Part shown: positions 34,561 through 47,509 of the stretch, in pieces
How the letters are laid out: each line of letters opens with the position of its first letter
Numbering within the stretch: the stretch's first letter is position 1
From: Piper betle
Taxonomy: Eukaryota > Streptophyta > Magnoliopsida > Piperales > Piperaceae
NCBI GenBank assembly: GCA_033002965.1
Contig: JAURVB010002074.1
Span: 30,959-94,958, forward strand
DNA: 64,000 nucleotides
Direction of reading: 5' to 3'
Position numbers and translations under genes: made by a program
Notes under the pieces: model-generated
The model's input: the letters and a program-made list of their open reading frames with translations, nothing else
Database searches by the model: none
What the model was told of the DNA's origin: nothing

Positions 34561-36219
34561 AATAATGCAGAAATGATTTGATCGTTGTAGGCGCAACGCT
34601 GTACTATTTACCTTGTGACTGATATTCATGTCATCGAAAGGAGAAAAGCAATCCGAGATTCAAATGATTCTTGTTGCAGCTGAGTCTTTTATCAAAGGAT
34701 CTAATACTGCTCCTTGAGAGGGGCGCCTCGAGCGGTGCACAGCTTTAGTGCGCGTGACTAATCTCAATTAGCTCCAAGACAGTCTCTCTGTAAAAAAGCG
34801 AAGCATTCAGTGGACTAATTTTTAATAGCTCGTTGTGGACTTATGTTTTGTTTCTGAAAGCTTGTATAAATATAAAAAAAGCTGAAAACGGAGGTCATTT
34901 TTCTTAATTACTACCATATATGGGCACAATTCTTCTTAATATATCCTCAAGTTACGATTCACACGGCAGATCACCTCAGCAGAAAATACTAAACCTTGTT
35001 AGTCTAAAAGAATTTGTTCCACTCTAATCTTTTGTCGACGAGCAACTGATGATATTTATGATGTTGAACTAGTTTAAGTCTTGCTTCAATCGATTTTGTC
35101 TTTAACATTTGACGTCGGTGTGTGAGAAAAGATGTACCATTGAAAGGTTGCTAACTTTCTAAAACTTGATTAGAATTTAGAACGAGCATCAAAGTTAACG
35201 AAGCAAAAAACATCGAAAGAAAATTGAGGTGTTGTAAAGAACTCTTCCCTAACTAGAATGAATGTTCCTTGCTCTTCTCGTCCACCTGTGTCAAGATGTC
35301 CACAATGAGATGCATCATCAATCTGCAATTACATGACCTTGGTATTCTTCATAATTTTATGCCCATGCTGCTTACCTAATCCTACCTACCCTTCACCCGA
35401 ATTGAAACCAATCCATTCCCAACTCCTAAACAGCAAAACGTTCTCTACAAGCCAGTGTTATAAAGCAAAGTAAAAGCAAGAAAAAGTGAATCAAATGGTT
35501 AAAATCTGGGGAAAGGGAACAGAAAAAGTGGAGCAATGGGGAGGCAAAAAGAGTACACATTCACGGACAAATGGACTGGCAGAAAATAAGGTACACGAGC
35601 AGATGTTTCTTTAATGGCCGAAATTTACCCCGGCATTCAATCCATTTGTTTGGTCCGGTTGTCATTGCAGCTTGCCTCCCCTCCCCTTCCTCATACCCCC
35701 AAAAGACACTATAATATAAGAAAACAACTCATCTACATAAGCTCACTCTTCTCACACCCATACTCTAGGTAAGAAAAGCTCCTCCCCCTCTCTGGAGTGG
35801 GAGAGGTGGAAGACTGGGAGCTGCTTATTGACCTGTTCTTGGTACTCGCTATGTTACACTTGGTTTTTGTGTTGATTTTGTGTTGTACATTTGGTTGGGT
35901 TTGGTGATTCCATCGATCACAGCACACTGCAAAATGTTGTTCTAGGGTACGTTAGCCATGTTTCTACTTCTGAAACTGTAACCCAGAGCAAAGAAAGATT
36001 CAAAATTTTTTAGCTGCTCTAGTCATGTCCTTGAGCTTCTTGAGCTCCCTGTTTCCAAGTTTGTGGATTTTCTTTGATGGGTGGCACTGAAAGCTGCAAT
36101 CTTTACCTCTCCATGAGAGACTGTGTTGTCACCCAAAAATAGTTTTCGTCTTTGATTTGTTTACGCATATGATGTGAAGGCTTAACGGTGTTTTTTCAAC
36201 TTTGGTAGCTAGGTGGGAA
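34561..36219. other. intergenic, upstream of GH17 gene
   Basis: Mixed AT-rich sequence. A pyrimidine-rich stretch near 35680-35800 and the sequence to 36219 probably hold the promoter and leader of the GH17 gene. No other gene is seen. Confidence 0.4.
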
Positions 36220-38010
36220 ATGGCAGCTCTCTATCTCCTTCCCCTCCTCTTCCTCTCAACATTCTCAGGTAGTACTAATGCTTCTTGTTCTTCTTCATAG
36301 TCGTAGACTTACTAGTCACTTCCAGTCTTGCAAGCTTGTATTGTACTGTGGCGAAGACTCTCTCTGATGATATGATGTGTTGTTTCTGCTACAGTTGTAT
36401 CAGTATCAGATGCAGGGTACATAGGAGTGAACTATGGAAGGGTGGCGGACAACCTGCCGCCGGCGGGCAAGGTGGTGCAGCTTCTGATGGCCCGAGGGGT
36501 GGAGAAGGTGAAACTCTACGACGCCGACCCGGCCGTCCTGGCCGCACTCGCCCACACCAACATCACCGTCATCGTCGCCATCCCCAACGAGCTCCTCCCC
36601 ACCGTCGCCGCCCGGCCGGCCCGCGCCGCCGCCTGGGTCCGGTCCAACGTCGCCGCCCACCACCCCGCCACACGCATCGCCGCCATCGCCGCCGGCAACG
36701 AGGTGTTCGTCGCCAACCTCACCGCCCACCTGGTCCCCGCCATGCGCAACCTCTACGCCGCCCTCACCGCCCTCGGCCTCGCCGGCGACATCAAGGTCTC
36801 CTCCCCCGTCGCCCTCACCGCCCTCAGCTCCTCCTACCCGCCCTCCGCCGGCGAGTTCCGCCCCGACCTGGTATCCGCCGCGCTCCGGCCAATGCTCGAC
36901 TTCCTCCGCCGCACCCGCGCGCCGCTCATGATCAACGCCTACCCCTTCTTCGCCTACACCGCTGCTGCCGGCAAGGTCCCCCTCGACTACGCCCTCTTCC
37001 GTCCCAACGCCGGCGTCGCCGACGCCGGCTCCGGACTCCGCTACTACAACCTCTTCAACGCGCAGGTTGACGCCGTCTTCGCCGCCTTGTCGGCTCTGGG
37101 CTACGACGATGTCCCCATCGCCGTGACTGAGACGGGGTGGCCGTCCAAGGGGGACGCCAACGAGACCGGCGCCAGCGCGGCCAACGCCGCGGCCTACAAC
37201 GGCGGGCTGGTCCGGCACGTACTCTCCGGCGCCGGCACGCCGCTCCGTCCCGAGGCCGAACTCGACGTCTACATCTTCGCCCTGTTCAACGAGGACAAGA
37301 AGCCGGGCCCGACGTCGGAGAGGAACTACGGCCTCTTCTACCCGAGCCAGGTCAGCGTCTACGACATCCCGCTCACCGCCGGCGGCCGGGAGCACAAGCC
37401 GGCCGACGGAGGCGTCATCAGCCCCGGCGTCGGGGGTGTCGCCGGCGCCGGCGGAGTTTGATACGTTGTGTGTGGCGAAGGAGGGGTGGGGAAGGAGAAG
37501 CTGCAGGCGGGGCTAGACTATGCTTGTGGGGAAGGAGGTGCGGATTGCCGGCCGATACAGCCGGGGGCGAGCTGCTACAACCCCAACACCATCGAAGCCC
37601 ATGCTTCCTATGCCTTTAACAGCTACTACCATAAAAATGGCCGCGGCGCCGGCACTTGTTACTTCGGCGGAGCAGCCCGCGTCATCTCCCAGCCAACCGC
37701 CGGTAAGCAACTTCGCCGCCGGCGATGGTAAAAGCGGTGATCTTTTTAATTTGTGCGTCCGATTGAGCTTGAAGCTAGCTGTGTGTGATTTTTTCTTCTC
37801 TTTTTTTAAAAAAAATTAACAGGGGTGGGGAAATGCGGGGTGGCGAATTCGCACTGGAACGGGGCGAAGGCGGCTGCAACGGCGGCAAATGTGACTTCGC
37901 CGGTGGAGACGCCGGCGAAGGTGGACGAGAGCGGTGCCGGGATTGTCCGGCCGACGGTGCTCGTATGGGCGGCCACTGTTCTTGTTGTCTTGGCCTTCTT
38001 GTCAGCTTAG
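36220..38010 (+). CDS. GH17 beta-1,3-glucanase with X8 domain and GPI tail; in-frame TGA between domains
   Basis: Exon 1 (36220-36268) encodes the signal peptide MAALYLLPLLFLSTFS. Exon 2 (36395-37702) encodes the GH17 barrel, from GYIGVNYGRVADNLPP on, with the acid/base glutamate in AAGNEVF and the nucleophile in VTETGWPSKGD. Exon 3 (37823-38010) encodes a small spacer and a hydrophobic C-terminus (VLVWAATVLVVLAFLSA) typical of GPI attachment. The X8 carbohydrate-binding module is LQAGLDYACGEGGADCRPIQ, then SCYNPNT, EAHASYAFNSYYH and GTCYFGGAA. The enzyme would trim callose at the cell surface or plasmodesmata. A TGA at 37459-37461, in the same frame, separates GH17 from X8. As written, the protein ends after GH17 (about 371 residues); without it, the length would be about 515. 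The gene is strikingly GC-rich, unlike its flanks. Confidence 0.88.
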
Positions 38011-38188
38011 CCTGGTCAGTAGCCAATGACGGCGGATTACTTCTTACTAATTGGTGTTATTAGTAGGAGAAAGTGATATTATGTTGGTTCATTTGGGACT
38101 AATTTTGAAGGGTTAGTGAATGGGAAATGATTCATTTTAGTTTAGTGGCTTCAAGGACTTAAATTTAAAATTGGAGTTGTTAAGTTAG
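38011..38188. other. 3' flank of the GH17 gene
   Basis: Short AT-rich 3' flank with no further feature seen. Confidence 0.4.
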
Positions 38189-38830
38189 TGTACTTTTTTT
38201 TAAACACCAAAACCATTATTAACTTCACCAAAACAATGAGCATAAGACATTACAAAACATACATTGAAAGCCCCCACTGATCCAAAGAAACTTCAAAAAT
38301 AAAAAGTTACTACTCAGTGTATTTGATTAGAGTCTTTTTGTGCAAAAATATAGAAAGACATTAAGGGGACTCTTTGGATTTTGTCTTCGCTGACGACTTT
38401 GAGGAAAGTGATTGGTGTCGGTTGGTTGGACTTGTTCCGAATTTTAGCATTGAGCTGTGACTCATCAGAGCCCTCTCCTTGCAACATGTCATTTCCAAAA
38501 GAGAAATTCTTATCTCCAACAACACTTTCCATGTCCAAGGCCATCAATTTCTCCGAACTCTCTAGTTTAAGTCTAGACGTGCAAGTCCTAGTCCCAAGTC
38601 CAAGCCTTCACACTACCGAGCCCTTCAATTGGAAGCCAAAAATGAATGGGTTAACCATCTTGCTCACTTCACTTGTGGAATGTGGGTAACTTTCACTGCT
38701 CTTTGTGTCCCATGCAATATCGGACCCATTTCTCGACTTTGATCTTTCCTTTCCTGAAGAACTTCGGAAGCTAGCCTCGTACTGGCAAACCGGACTCATG
38801 TTTACCGTGGAAATTAGCACATTTTATCTC
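38189..38830 (-). mobile_element. possible retrosequence fragment with poly(A)-like end
   Basis: On the minus strand a roughly 210-residue patchwork in two frames (38820-38608 and 38547-38314) ends about 110 bases before an A run (T run on plus at 38189-38200). Serine- and acid-rich pieces such as SSSGKERSKSRNGSD and FGNDMLQGEGSDESQLN are visible but match no family I know. It may be the tail of a LINE or a processed copy; confidence is low. Confidence 0.3.
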
Positions 38831-40983
38831 GTTTGTCTAAACTATCGTTTACTATGTATAATATCCTATTTATTTGTTGCTTGAAGTTAGCATACCACTG
38901 ATCACTGTCAGTAACTTATAGATTATTTGACCATCAGTAACATAAGAATAGGCAAGGAATAATTAATGAGTTTTACTTAAGTGGAAACATCATGGTACAA
39001 CAAAGTGAAAATACAACGTTTTTCTCTCCCCAACAAAATGAAAATATTAAGCAAAATCTTAGCATGCATATATATCCGATATGATTATTTTTGTATCTAA
39101 TATGAATCTGAAGATTATATTTATTTTGTTTGCCATGTTCATCTAAATCTGACCCGATTGACTAAAATAAAATAAATAATATAATTTTAACATGAAAATA
39201 AAAAGATAAAAGTATATATTATTTTAAATATTTTTTAAAATATAATTTTATAAAATATCATCTATTTGGATCAGATATAGATTAGATCACCCCAAATCCA
39301 TTCCCGATTCAAATATTTTCAAATATGTTATACATGATTCACAAAATATGTTATATATCCGAATTCGATCCAAAACAATTTAGAATAGGATATAAATGGG
39401 TCAGATTCAGATCCAAACCCAACCCTAGCTGATGGAACTTGGGAAGCTGAGAATCTCTAACCTCTTTGTCAGTCCTGATAAATCGAGGAATGGGATTGTT
39501 CTAGACACTGGCCCATTTGTGGGCTTCAAAGGTTTTGAACAGTATATGAGTTTGCCAGGCCATTATCAAGTTAGTCGGAAGATGGGGGAGGAGGCCCATA
39601 TATCTCATCATCTCATCAATATTAGCTGTTTCCTTCATTAAAAAAAGAGAGAGGCAGCTTTACATAATTTTTACGTTTTATGCTCAAGAGAACAGCAGCT
39701 TGATAAGAAATCCCAATCTTTTAAATAAAACTTAACTGATAAATGCGTAAAAAGGAAGATGACTTTTTTTTAATAAAAGAGTAGAATCAGGAGAAAGACA
39801 CGGAAAATGGAGGAGAAAGAATACCGAAAGCAAGAAAAAGCAGATGAGAAGAAACGTAAAAGGCGAGGAATGTTCAAGTGATGACAATGATCGAAACAAA
39901 AGGGGACCCGGTTCATAGGAGATGTCAAGTATATGTGTTAATTAATTTCAATCAATGAATTGATTTAGGAGTTATTATAAAAATAAAGGCTAGATGTAGC
40001 CAAGAGTCTTGTCGTCAGATGGGTATAAAGGATTGAGCTATTACAGCTTCCCCACTTTTTCCTGCAAGAACATTGTGGAAAGAAGCATTCCTTCGTCTTA
40101 CTTAACCCTTTTGATCATTTTTTTGGGTGAAATTTTTGGCCTGCATTTCTGCTGAAAAAAGGAGTGCCAACTTCAGCACATACCTGACCTTTATATTTGA
40201 TTATGACCTTTATATTCGATTCTCTTCGCAATTCTAATTAAAAATATTGGCCGCGCGTAATAATTTGTATTACACAAAAGATTAGGAAAATATAATTAGG
40301 TTGCTCTAAAGTTGATGACTACTTACACTATACGTACAATTCACCCCTGCCTTGTAGAACAAGCTGTTCGAATGAATTCAGTGATTTGTGACATCCATAA
40401 ATTTAAGATGGTCCCTGGCAGTTTCTCAGACAAGCTTGACCCAATGACCCAATGACCCAATGACCCAATAAAAAAGTGAGCAGCAAAGTGCATAAAAAAG
40501 TTGATAGAAGACCAGACACCACACAGATGTTGAACAACCAAAAAACTCCCAGAGCAACTTCTCTACTAAAACTAACAATAACTTCTAACCTAAATCCAAT
40601 AGTTAATCCTCTATTAAGCATTTATAATTTCTTGTTCGCAGGAGGTTAAACGATGAACACCTAAAATCCATAACACGACACCTTAGTTAGTCAATCAAAT
40701 TATCAAGGCATGACCTAATGATCTAATAAATACGTTTCTTCCCTTCTCTGTAATTATATTTCAACCGACAAGCAATGCCACGTACAGAGTGCCCGTGTCC
40801 CTTCGACCGACCAGTCCCACTTCCCAATCTCCCTCCATCTTTAATCAAATCCAACTCAAGCCTTCAAAGTGAAAGCTCAATGCACTCCATCTATATGTCT
40901 ATATATATCTGCCCATCTTCCAACTCCCTCCATACCATACTCTATACATACCACAAGAAGTGTAGAAGAAGAAGAAGATCAAC
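38831..40983. other. gene-free spacer with minor repeats
   Basis: 39100-39430 has the 'gatccaaaacccgattcaaat' style of low-complexity words often seen in decayed plant retroelements. 40437-40470 is a short tandem array of GACCCAAT. 40860-40983 is the likely leader of the tetraspanin gene. No gene is seen elsewhere. Confidence 0.5.
40437..40470. repeat. (GACCCAAT)4 minisatellite
   Basis: Four consecutive 8-bp units, GACCCAAT, with no interruptions. Confidence 0.95.
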
Positions 40984-42729
40984 ATGTTGAGGGCAAGCAA
41001 CAGTGTGATAGGCTTTGTGAACTTCATGACCTTCCTGCTCTCCATCCCCATCCTAGCCGGAGGGATATGGCTGAGCAGCAAGGCGGCGCAGACAGACTGC
41101 CTCCGCTTCCTGCAGTGGCCCATCATCGCCGTGGGTGCCACCATCATGGTCATCTCCCTCATGGGCTTCGCCGGCTCCTGCTACCGCATCTCCTGGCTCC
41201 TCTGGCTCTACCTCTTCTTCATGTTCCTCGTCATCGCCACCCTCTTCGCCCTCGTCGTCTTCGCCTTCGCCGTGACCTCCTCCGGCGCTGGCAGGGCCCA
41301 GCCCGGCCGGGCCTACGAGGACTACTACTTGGAGGACTACTCCGGATGGCTCAAGGACAGGGTGTCCGAGAGCAGGTACTGGACCAAGATCAGCTCATGC
41401 ATCCATGATTCCAACACCTGCGCCAAGCTGGGGAGGTCCGTCGGCGGCACGCCGGAGACTGCTCAGATGTTCTACCTCCGGCGTCTTAATCCGATTCAGG
41501 TACTTGCTCTGTTTTTTTCTTCTTGCTATTAGATGCGTATGCATGTAGTATATATATATTTTTGTGATATGTTCTTGGATTCAATGTTCTGAATTGTTGA
41601 CTGTATGAATCCATGCCTACCCATGGATTCATACTATGGGTGAATATTAAATGAGTGGATTCCTTCATTTCTTATCGAACTTACATGTTCCCCAGATTTG
41701 CCATTAATGTTGATCTTATAGTTTAAGTTAAATCAGTATTTCATCACAGGTGCACACATAAAACGTATACATGTCAACTTGGTCGCTTTGATTTTGGGTA
41801 CCTAGGACTTTGAGATGGCCACATGTGGGTACTTGCTGCTGATAAATTTACTTTGTTTGAGAAGAGAAGCTTTCTATGTCTACCCAGATTGAAAGTCTTC
41901 AAAACTATGAGCTTCAATCTTAGTCTCACCAATCTTGATCTAGACTTGCATTAGTTTCTCTTCTGGTCCTGTTGGCTGTAATGACACACTCCACTTGTAT
42001 GGCCGAGATTGCTTTGTATGTCTACCCGAATTGAAAGCCTTCAAAACTATGAGCTTCAATCTTAGTCTTTAGACTTGCATTAGTTTCTCATCTTGTTCTG
42101 TTGGCTGTAACGTCACAGTTCACTTGGATGGCCGGGATTGCTGCTACCGACCTGGTGACAGCTGCTCCCTTCCACCATTAGCTCAGTGCACGTCCATTTG
42201 AAAGCCAACTCTTTTACCAAATCTCTTTGAATGGGTGACCTCTGTTGTTTTATTAATCAATATGTAATATTCCGAATTTTCATTCCTAATATAATTGAAA
42301 CGATGCATAACTTTTTTAAAAAAAGCCGAAGATGTTCACACTTAAGTATTCATGACGATACTAAGAATGAATTGGTGGCAGTCTGGTTGCTGCAAGCCGC
42401 CGACGTCTTGCGGGTTCGCGTACCTGAACGAGACGGTGTGGGACGTGAGCACCGGCGGGACCATGCTGGTCGACCCGGACTGCATGAAATGGAGCAATGA
42501 TCAGGGCTCGCTCTGCTACAACTGCGACTCCTGCAAGGCCGGGGTGCTGGCGAGCATCAAGAAGAGCTGGAGGAAGGTCTCCATCATCAACATCGTCGTC
42601 CTCATCATCCTCGTCATCTTCTTCGTCGTCGGCTGTGCCGCATTCCGCAACAATCGCCGGATGGACAACGACGAGCCCTACGGGGTTAACCGGATGACCA
42701 AGGCCCAGCCTTCTCGGTACCACTTCTAG
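40984..42729 (+). CDS. tetraspanin, TET3/TET4-like
   Basis: Two exons, 40984-41499 and 42382-42729, joined in phase 0 (CAG|GTACTT, GGCAG|TCT), give 287 residues. Four membrane helices are visible: about residues 8-28, 46-66, 72-100 and 233-256. The first loop is short. The large extracellular loop holds LEDYSGWLKDRV, RYWTKISSCI and the plant GCCKPPTSCGF signature at the start of exon 2, followed by paired cysteines (CYNCDSC). The tail (NDEPYG, RMTKAQPSRYHF) matches TET3-type members. Plant tetraspanins organise membrane domains; TET3 itself is found at plasmodesmata and the plasma membrane (family knowledge). The start is fixed by the N-terminal helix and by good context. The coding part is GC-rich like the GH17 gene, while the intron is AT-rich. 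Confidence 0.94.
41870..42140 (+). repeat. imperfect tandem duplication in the tetraspanin intron
   Basis: Two copies of about 130-140 bp (41870-42011 and 42012-42140). Both carry 'tatgtctaccc', 'aaaactatgagcttcaatct', 'agacttgcattagtttctc' and 'gttggctgtaa'. They differ by scattered changes and small deletions. Confidence 0.9.
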
Positions 42730-44533
42730 CTATAGCTTGAAGCGCCTCCATCTTTTCATGATATAGTATTTAATTTGAAACCTTGTCGTTTTTTTTCTGC
42801 AACTTAGTTTGTTTCGGGTGATTTTCCTTTTAGTATGATGACATGGTATTGAAGAGTTGAGTTCTTCATCGTTCATATATGCTCTTGTTTTTGCTGTGAT
42901 GGTTCAAACCATGTAAATTAGTGGATGCTGTAAATCTAGTTGCTACGGTACCGTATGCTTGAATGCTTCATTTTATCTTTGTGGGTAATTTTATGGAGAT
43001 GCTTCCAAGGGCTTCCTCATCTCTTAGACAATTATATTTTTTTAGAATTTGGTAGTGTGAGTCAAAAGGAGGTAGATCGATTTCTAAGATACTCTAAACT
43101 GTTGCGTTACCTGGTTCATCACAAACCTTGGATTATGGTTGTAGCTAAGGAAGCAAGCCATGTGTGTACGGGTACCTGCTAATTATGAAGTCAAACAAGC
43201 TTCCCTGTCGAGCTTGCTGCGAGTAACGTACTCGCACTTGCATATATTGGCCAATGAAGTTGCAGCAAATGTTGAAAAAAGTCTTCGTCATTTTCTTCTT
43301 CAATCGCATATGACACACGTTACCCTGATTTCAGCATTACGAAGCTGTCTAGCTGTGCATCATTGTGATATATACAATACATTTTGTTCTTCATTAGATC
43401 ATGAATATGTTGTAGCAGTTAGTCATAAGAATCAAAAAAGCGAGGGGTAACATCTTATGCCAATATCATGTTAAGAAAAACATTTCATATATTCATATAT
43501 ATAATGCTAGAAGTTGTTATAGTGATGATGAATGCCACGACATTACAAAGGGATGACGATGACTGTTCGGCACCTGGCCTTGTTATGGGTAGAAGACAAA
43601 ATGATTTTAAGTGCTTACCGGCTAACATATTCTTTTTCCGCATGATTACAAACAACCCAAGCCGACCACTAAAATGGTATTCACATGTAAGATCAAATCA
43701 TAATGTTGTCCTTGCAACTTTTTATTTACAGGACGTTTTTGTGGGAAAATACTTAGTTTGTTTCAAGTTTCTGCCACTCCAGATGAGCTATTCGAAGTTC
43801 CATTTAGTTTTGGTGTTTTACCCAGTTGTCAAAGTAGTGATCATCGTAGGCTTGTTCTTGTTTCACTACTTCTCAAACGTATTATCCTTGATAATTAAGC
43901 TTTGGCGATAAATCAATCGAAAACCAATGACTTCTAGCCACCAAAATAACGTTTAAAACATTTGGCTAGCCAAAAATAAAATTACCACATGATATAAAGC
44001 AAAAGTACATCCACCATTTTCTGTTGGTATAGGCATTTTATCAATGCTCGTTCTTGTTTCCTTTCTGATCTTTCCACAAGACTGCTGTCTTGCAATCGAT
44101 CGTACAGAGAATGTATGATTTAAGTCAAGGCAAAGGGAGTTTAAGAATAAACAAAAGAAACTGAGTTTGGATAGTTAGCTGTGAGTATCATCAGAAAATA
44201 TATATATATCTATAGATAATTACAGAGATTTTATAAAGCTAAATACGATCATCACATACATCGACAAATAACGAAATAATAGTTACACTTAGAAAAAAGA
44301 AGCTGCTGAGGTTCTACATTTCACAGAGCCAGACCATCACCAGAAGAGACAGAAGTTGATGGTCTCTCTTATTGGCCATCCGTTCTTAACAAACTCTAGT
44401 AAAAAAGACACAAGACGGTTCATGTTAAAGTTGTAGCGGAAAAATATTTTCCTCGCTATGAATAAACAAATTTAAATTTCAACAAATAAAGGTGAAAAAA
44501 ATTGGCACATCAATTCAGAAAGTTATGGGCTTT
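42730..44533. other. spacer between tetraspanin and MYB genes
   Basis: 3' UTR of the tetraspanin followed by AT-rich sequence. Short frames at 42940-43911 show no domains or codon bias. I see no gene. Confidence 0.4.
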
Positions 44534-47509
44534 TTAACACTCTATAGTATCATCACTGTTTTTGGTTTGCACCCCCACAAGTCCAACTTTCGTGCTATTC
44601 ATATCGTAAGACAATAATTTTCCCTGTATCCAACCAAAAAAAGAGAAAATATATAATAGCTAAGAAATTGCTTCGTCCCACCAGTTCATAATCGTAGAAC
44701 AACTTAAGATCCATCTAAAACTCCATTAGAAGATCAACATGCATAGGTTATAAATATGAAGTCCAAGTTTTGGTTTTCAGATTTTTGTTGGGCTAAAAGC
44801 TAAATGCTTTATGTGACTAAGCAGATAAAATCTTTATACTAGAGGTGAAAACCAACCACACTAGCAGGAAACCATAGAAAATAGGAGAGCATACCATTAA
44901 GAAAGTACAAAACTTAAAACAGTAACATGTTATTTTTCTGAAAGGAAACGGAATCTAGGAAATGGGTACTCACAATTTGCTCAAAATCAGGGCTGGACAA
45001 ATTGACAGTGAGGTTTCTCATAAGAAGCAATACCTGCATAACAAAACACATTTTGTTATAAACAAAAAGGCACACACTAACAGGCCACTGTTGCTTCCAA
45101 AGCACAAGTGAATAGCTGCGGTTAAATACTGATCAATGTGCAAACAATGTCATCACATGCAAAGAAACAAAAAAAATTTATGCAAAGTTGCTGTAAACTA
45201 AGTAGTTAGAAAGAATACTTTAGATATATGCATAATTACACTGATTACAAAACAGCTCGTAACTTCATTTCAGAGTTGAGGCCATTCAATCACAGCATAA
45301 GGAAATGCTCATATCATCATCATTCATGGAAAATCTAAAAAAGAAATGGCATATGCCACCAGTTTTCAGATATTCACCGTTTCAACATTTATTGGATCCA
45401 TCTCCTTCAGCTTCTGAATGTGGCCTTTTGAGTGTGGATCAAAAACATTACCAATGAAAGTGTAAACTTCTGCAAAATCTGGTAAACCTGCAAAAAATAT
45501 GTGAAACAGTGAATTGGCTAGTTCTTGAAATACATTAGAAAAAAATTAATAACTTTTCGATCAAATCTACCTATAGAAAACAAGACTCAAGGTAATTAGA
45601 GGTATCTTCCAATACTTATCAGTTACGAATTCCACACAGGAGATACACCCAATACCAGCCCAAATCAGCTGACATCAGATCTGTATCAGTTGTGGGTTCT
45701 CTGACAGCAACTATCAAATAAATCCACCAGTCAGCACTACAAAGGTGTGGGTTGTATTTCTAAATTCCCAAGGAATTAGTCTAACCATGAAGAGCAGTTC
45801 CCAACTTTGACGGTCACTGATCATGTAGCAACAAATTGAAGAAGTTAAACCACCGCATTGAAGCTTAGAGATTGAACATACCATGCTGTATTGAAGTCTG
45901 ATTTCCTTGCATTGTAATTTCGCAATTTGACAATGAACGATTAGAGCTTCCAATAGAGCTGAAATCGTGGCAAGTAGTCCTCCCCGTATCCATCATTCCA
46001 GTTTCCTCTGTGAGCACCAGAGCAAAGTAAAAACAGAGCTGCAGAATATGCAGAATTTCTCTTCAATGATCAAAAACTGCGAGCGCCTCTTAGTATTTGA
46101 TAAGAGTAAGATGGAAACCACATTGGGGCAGGTATTTATCTTGTTCACAGTCTAAAAAACCCACATAAATCTCTTCTTAGGATCATATAACAACGTAAGA
46201 ATCACGAAAGTTATTATGACTAGGTTGACAGCATCTGATAAACATTTTAAATTACATTAAGCTAACATCTCTGGCTACTACTTATCGACCATTTCAAAAT
46301 GCCTGATAGTTAATGAAATACTTCCAAAAATAAATTATTACCATTTTTCGGAGCTTTTTGTGGGTAAGGGTGAGCTGCTTTGCGTTTGGGACGGGGAGGT
46401 GGAACATGGGCCGAAGTTCCGTTTTTCTGCACCTTTAGGAAATACTTTTGAGCATGACTCCGAATCTGAAAAAGTCCATCAGCAACTATAGAAACTTACA
46501 ATATTCAACAGAAATTGCACTGATTTTAGCAATCACCTTCATGGTATCTATATTTAGCACAACTAACTATGAAAAATGCCATTTGCGTTAAGCCCCATGT
46601 TGTTTCAATCCACCAAAAAAGTATGGGCAATGCGCGAATTCACCAGTTTTACATTTGTGAAGATTAGTAAACATAAAATGCCCGAAAGATGTCAATGTCT
46701 AATCTACAATTTGCAATCCAACCACATGCTAAATCGTTGTGCCGTTTGCTACTGAAGTTTCCAGATAATTACCTGGATAACCGTCTTGGAACCAACAAAA
46801 TCCTCAATTTTCTTCCAGTCACGGTCAAACCTGTCACGGCAAGTAAGAAGCAAGAACAAACTATCGTCAATTACTTAGACATGGAGACACGCATCATAAT
46901 CACAAGCCAACCCCAGGACTAATGCCATGACTATACTCCAACCTCTCAGATACGACCAATTCCATCTTCAATTTCATGAAAACACAACCGCCTAGCACTC
47001 GCCATGCGTGAAGGTATTAACTAATATGAGACTCCCACATGAATATTGCGAAAAGTCTCAAAATTCATAACTAACATCTAAACCGAGGTTTCACTTTCGC
47101 CTACACTGATTTACTAGATTCAAACAGACGAACCGACACAGTCCTTTACAGCCCAACCCAGAAACCAATTCACCGAAGTTGATGATAAAATCAACAGGAC
47201 AAGAAAGCTGTGAACTTGTTACAAACCCAGATCCAGCTAAAGCAAAAGGAAGTAAGCAGTACAAATCATGACCCCATAAAATCATGAAAAAGAGTCAGAA
47301 GTCACATGCACAGTACTAAGAAACAGTGAGAGGGGGAAAAGAGAGACGGACGGGGAGAGAGAGAGAGAGAGAGAGCAGTGTGAATGAAAGCTGACATACA
47401 GTTGGAGGGCCTCGAGAAACTTGTCATGCTCCTCCTCGGTCCAGCTCTCCCTGGACTTGGTGATGGTGTAAGGCTTCCGAATCTTCTTCCCGGAGGCGTC
47501 CGACGCCAT
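44534..47509 (-). CDS. REVEILLE-type single-MYB (LHY/CCA1-like) transcription factor
   Basis: Seven exons on the minus strand: 47509-47400, 46830-46773, 46465-46342, 46007-45882, 45487-45378, 45033-44974 and 44623-44534. All have GT-AG borders and consistent phases, giving 225 residues. The start [20 protein letters not shown] leads into the MYB repeat ([51 protein letters not shown]) with the diagnostic SHAQKYF. A proline-rich LCL-type motif ([20 protein letters not shown]) follows. The C-terminal block ([40 protein letters not shown]) is that of the RVE4/6/8 clade. Those factors activate evening-element genes in the circadian clock. At 225 residues it is shorter than usual (about 290-330); the middle linker is reduced, or one exon is missed. 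A GA run (47352-47376) lies in intron 1. Confidence 0.92.

Noticed and set aside
36406..37395. 329-residue minus-strand open frame
   Set aside because: Shadow of the GC-rich GH17 exon; the plus strand has the conserved catalytic motifs.
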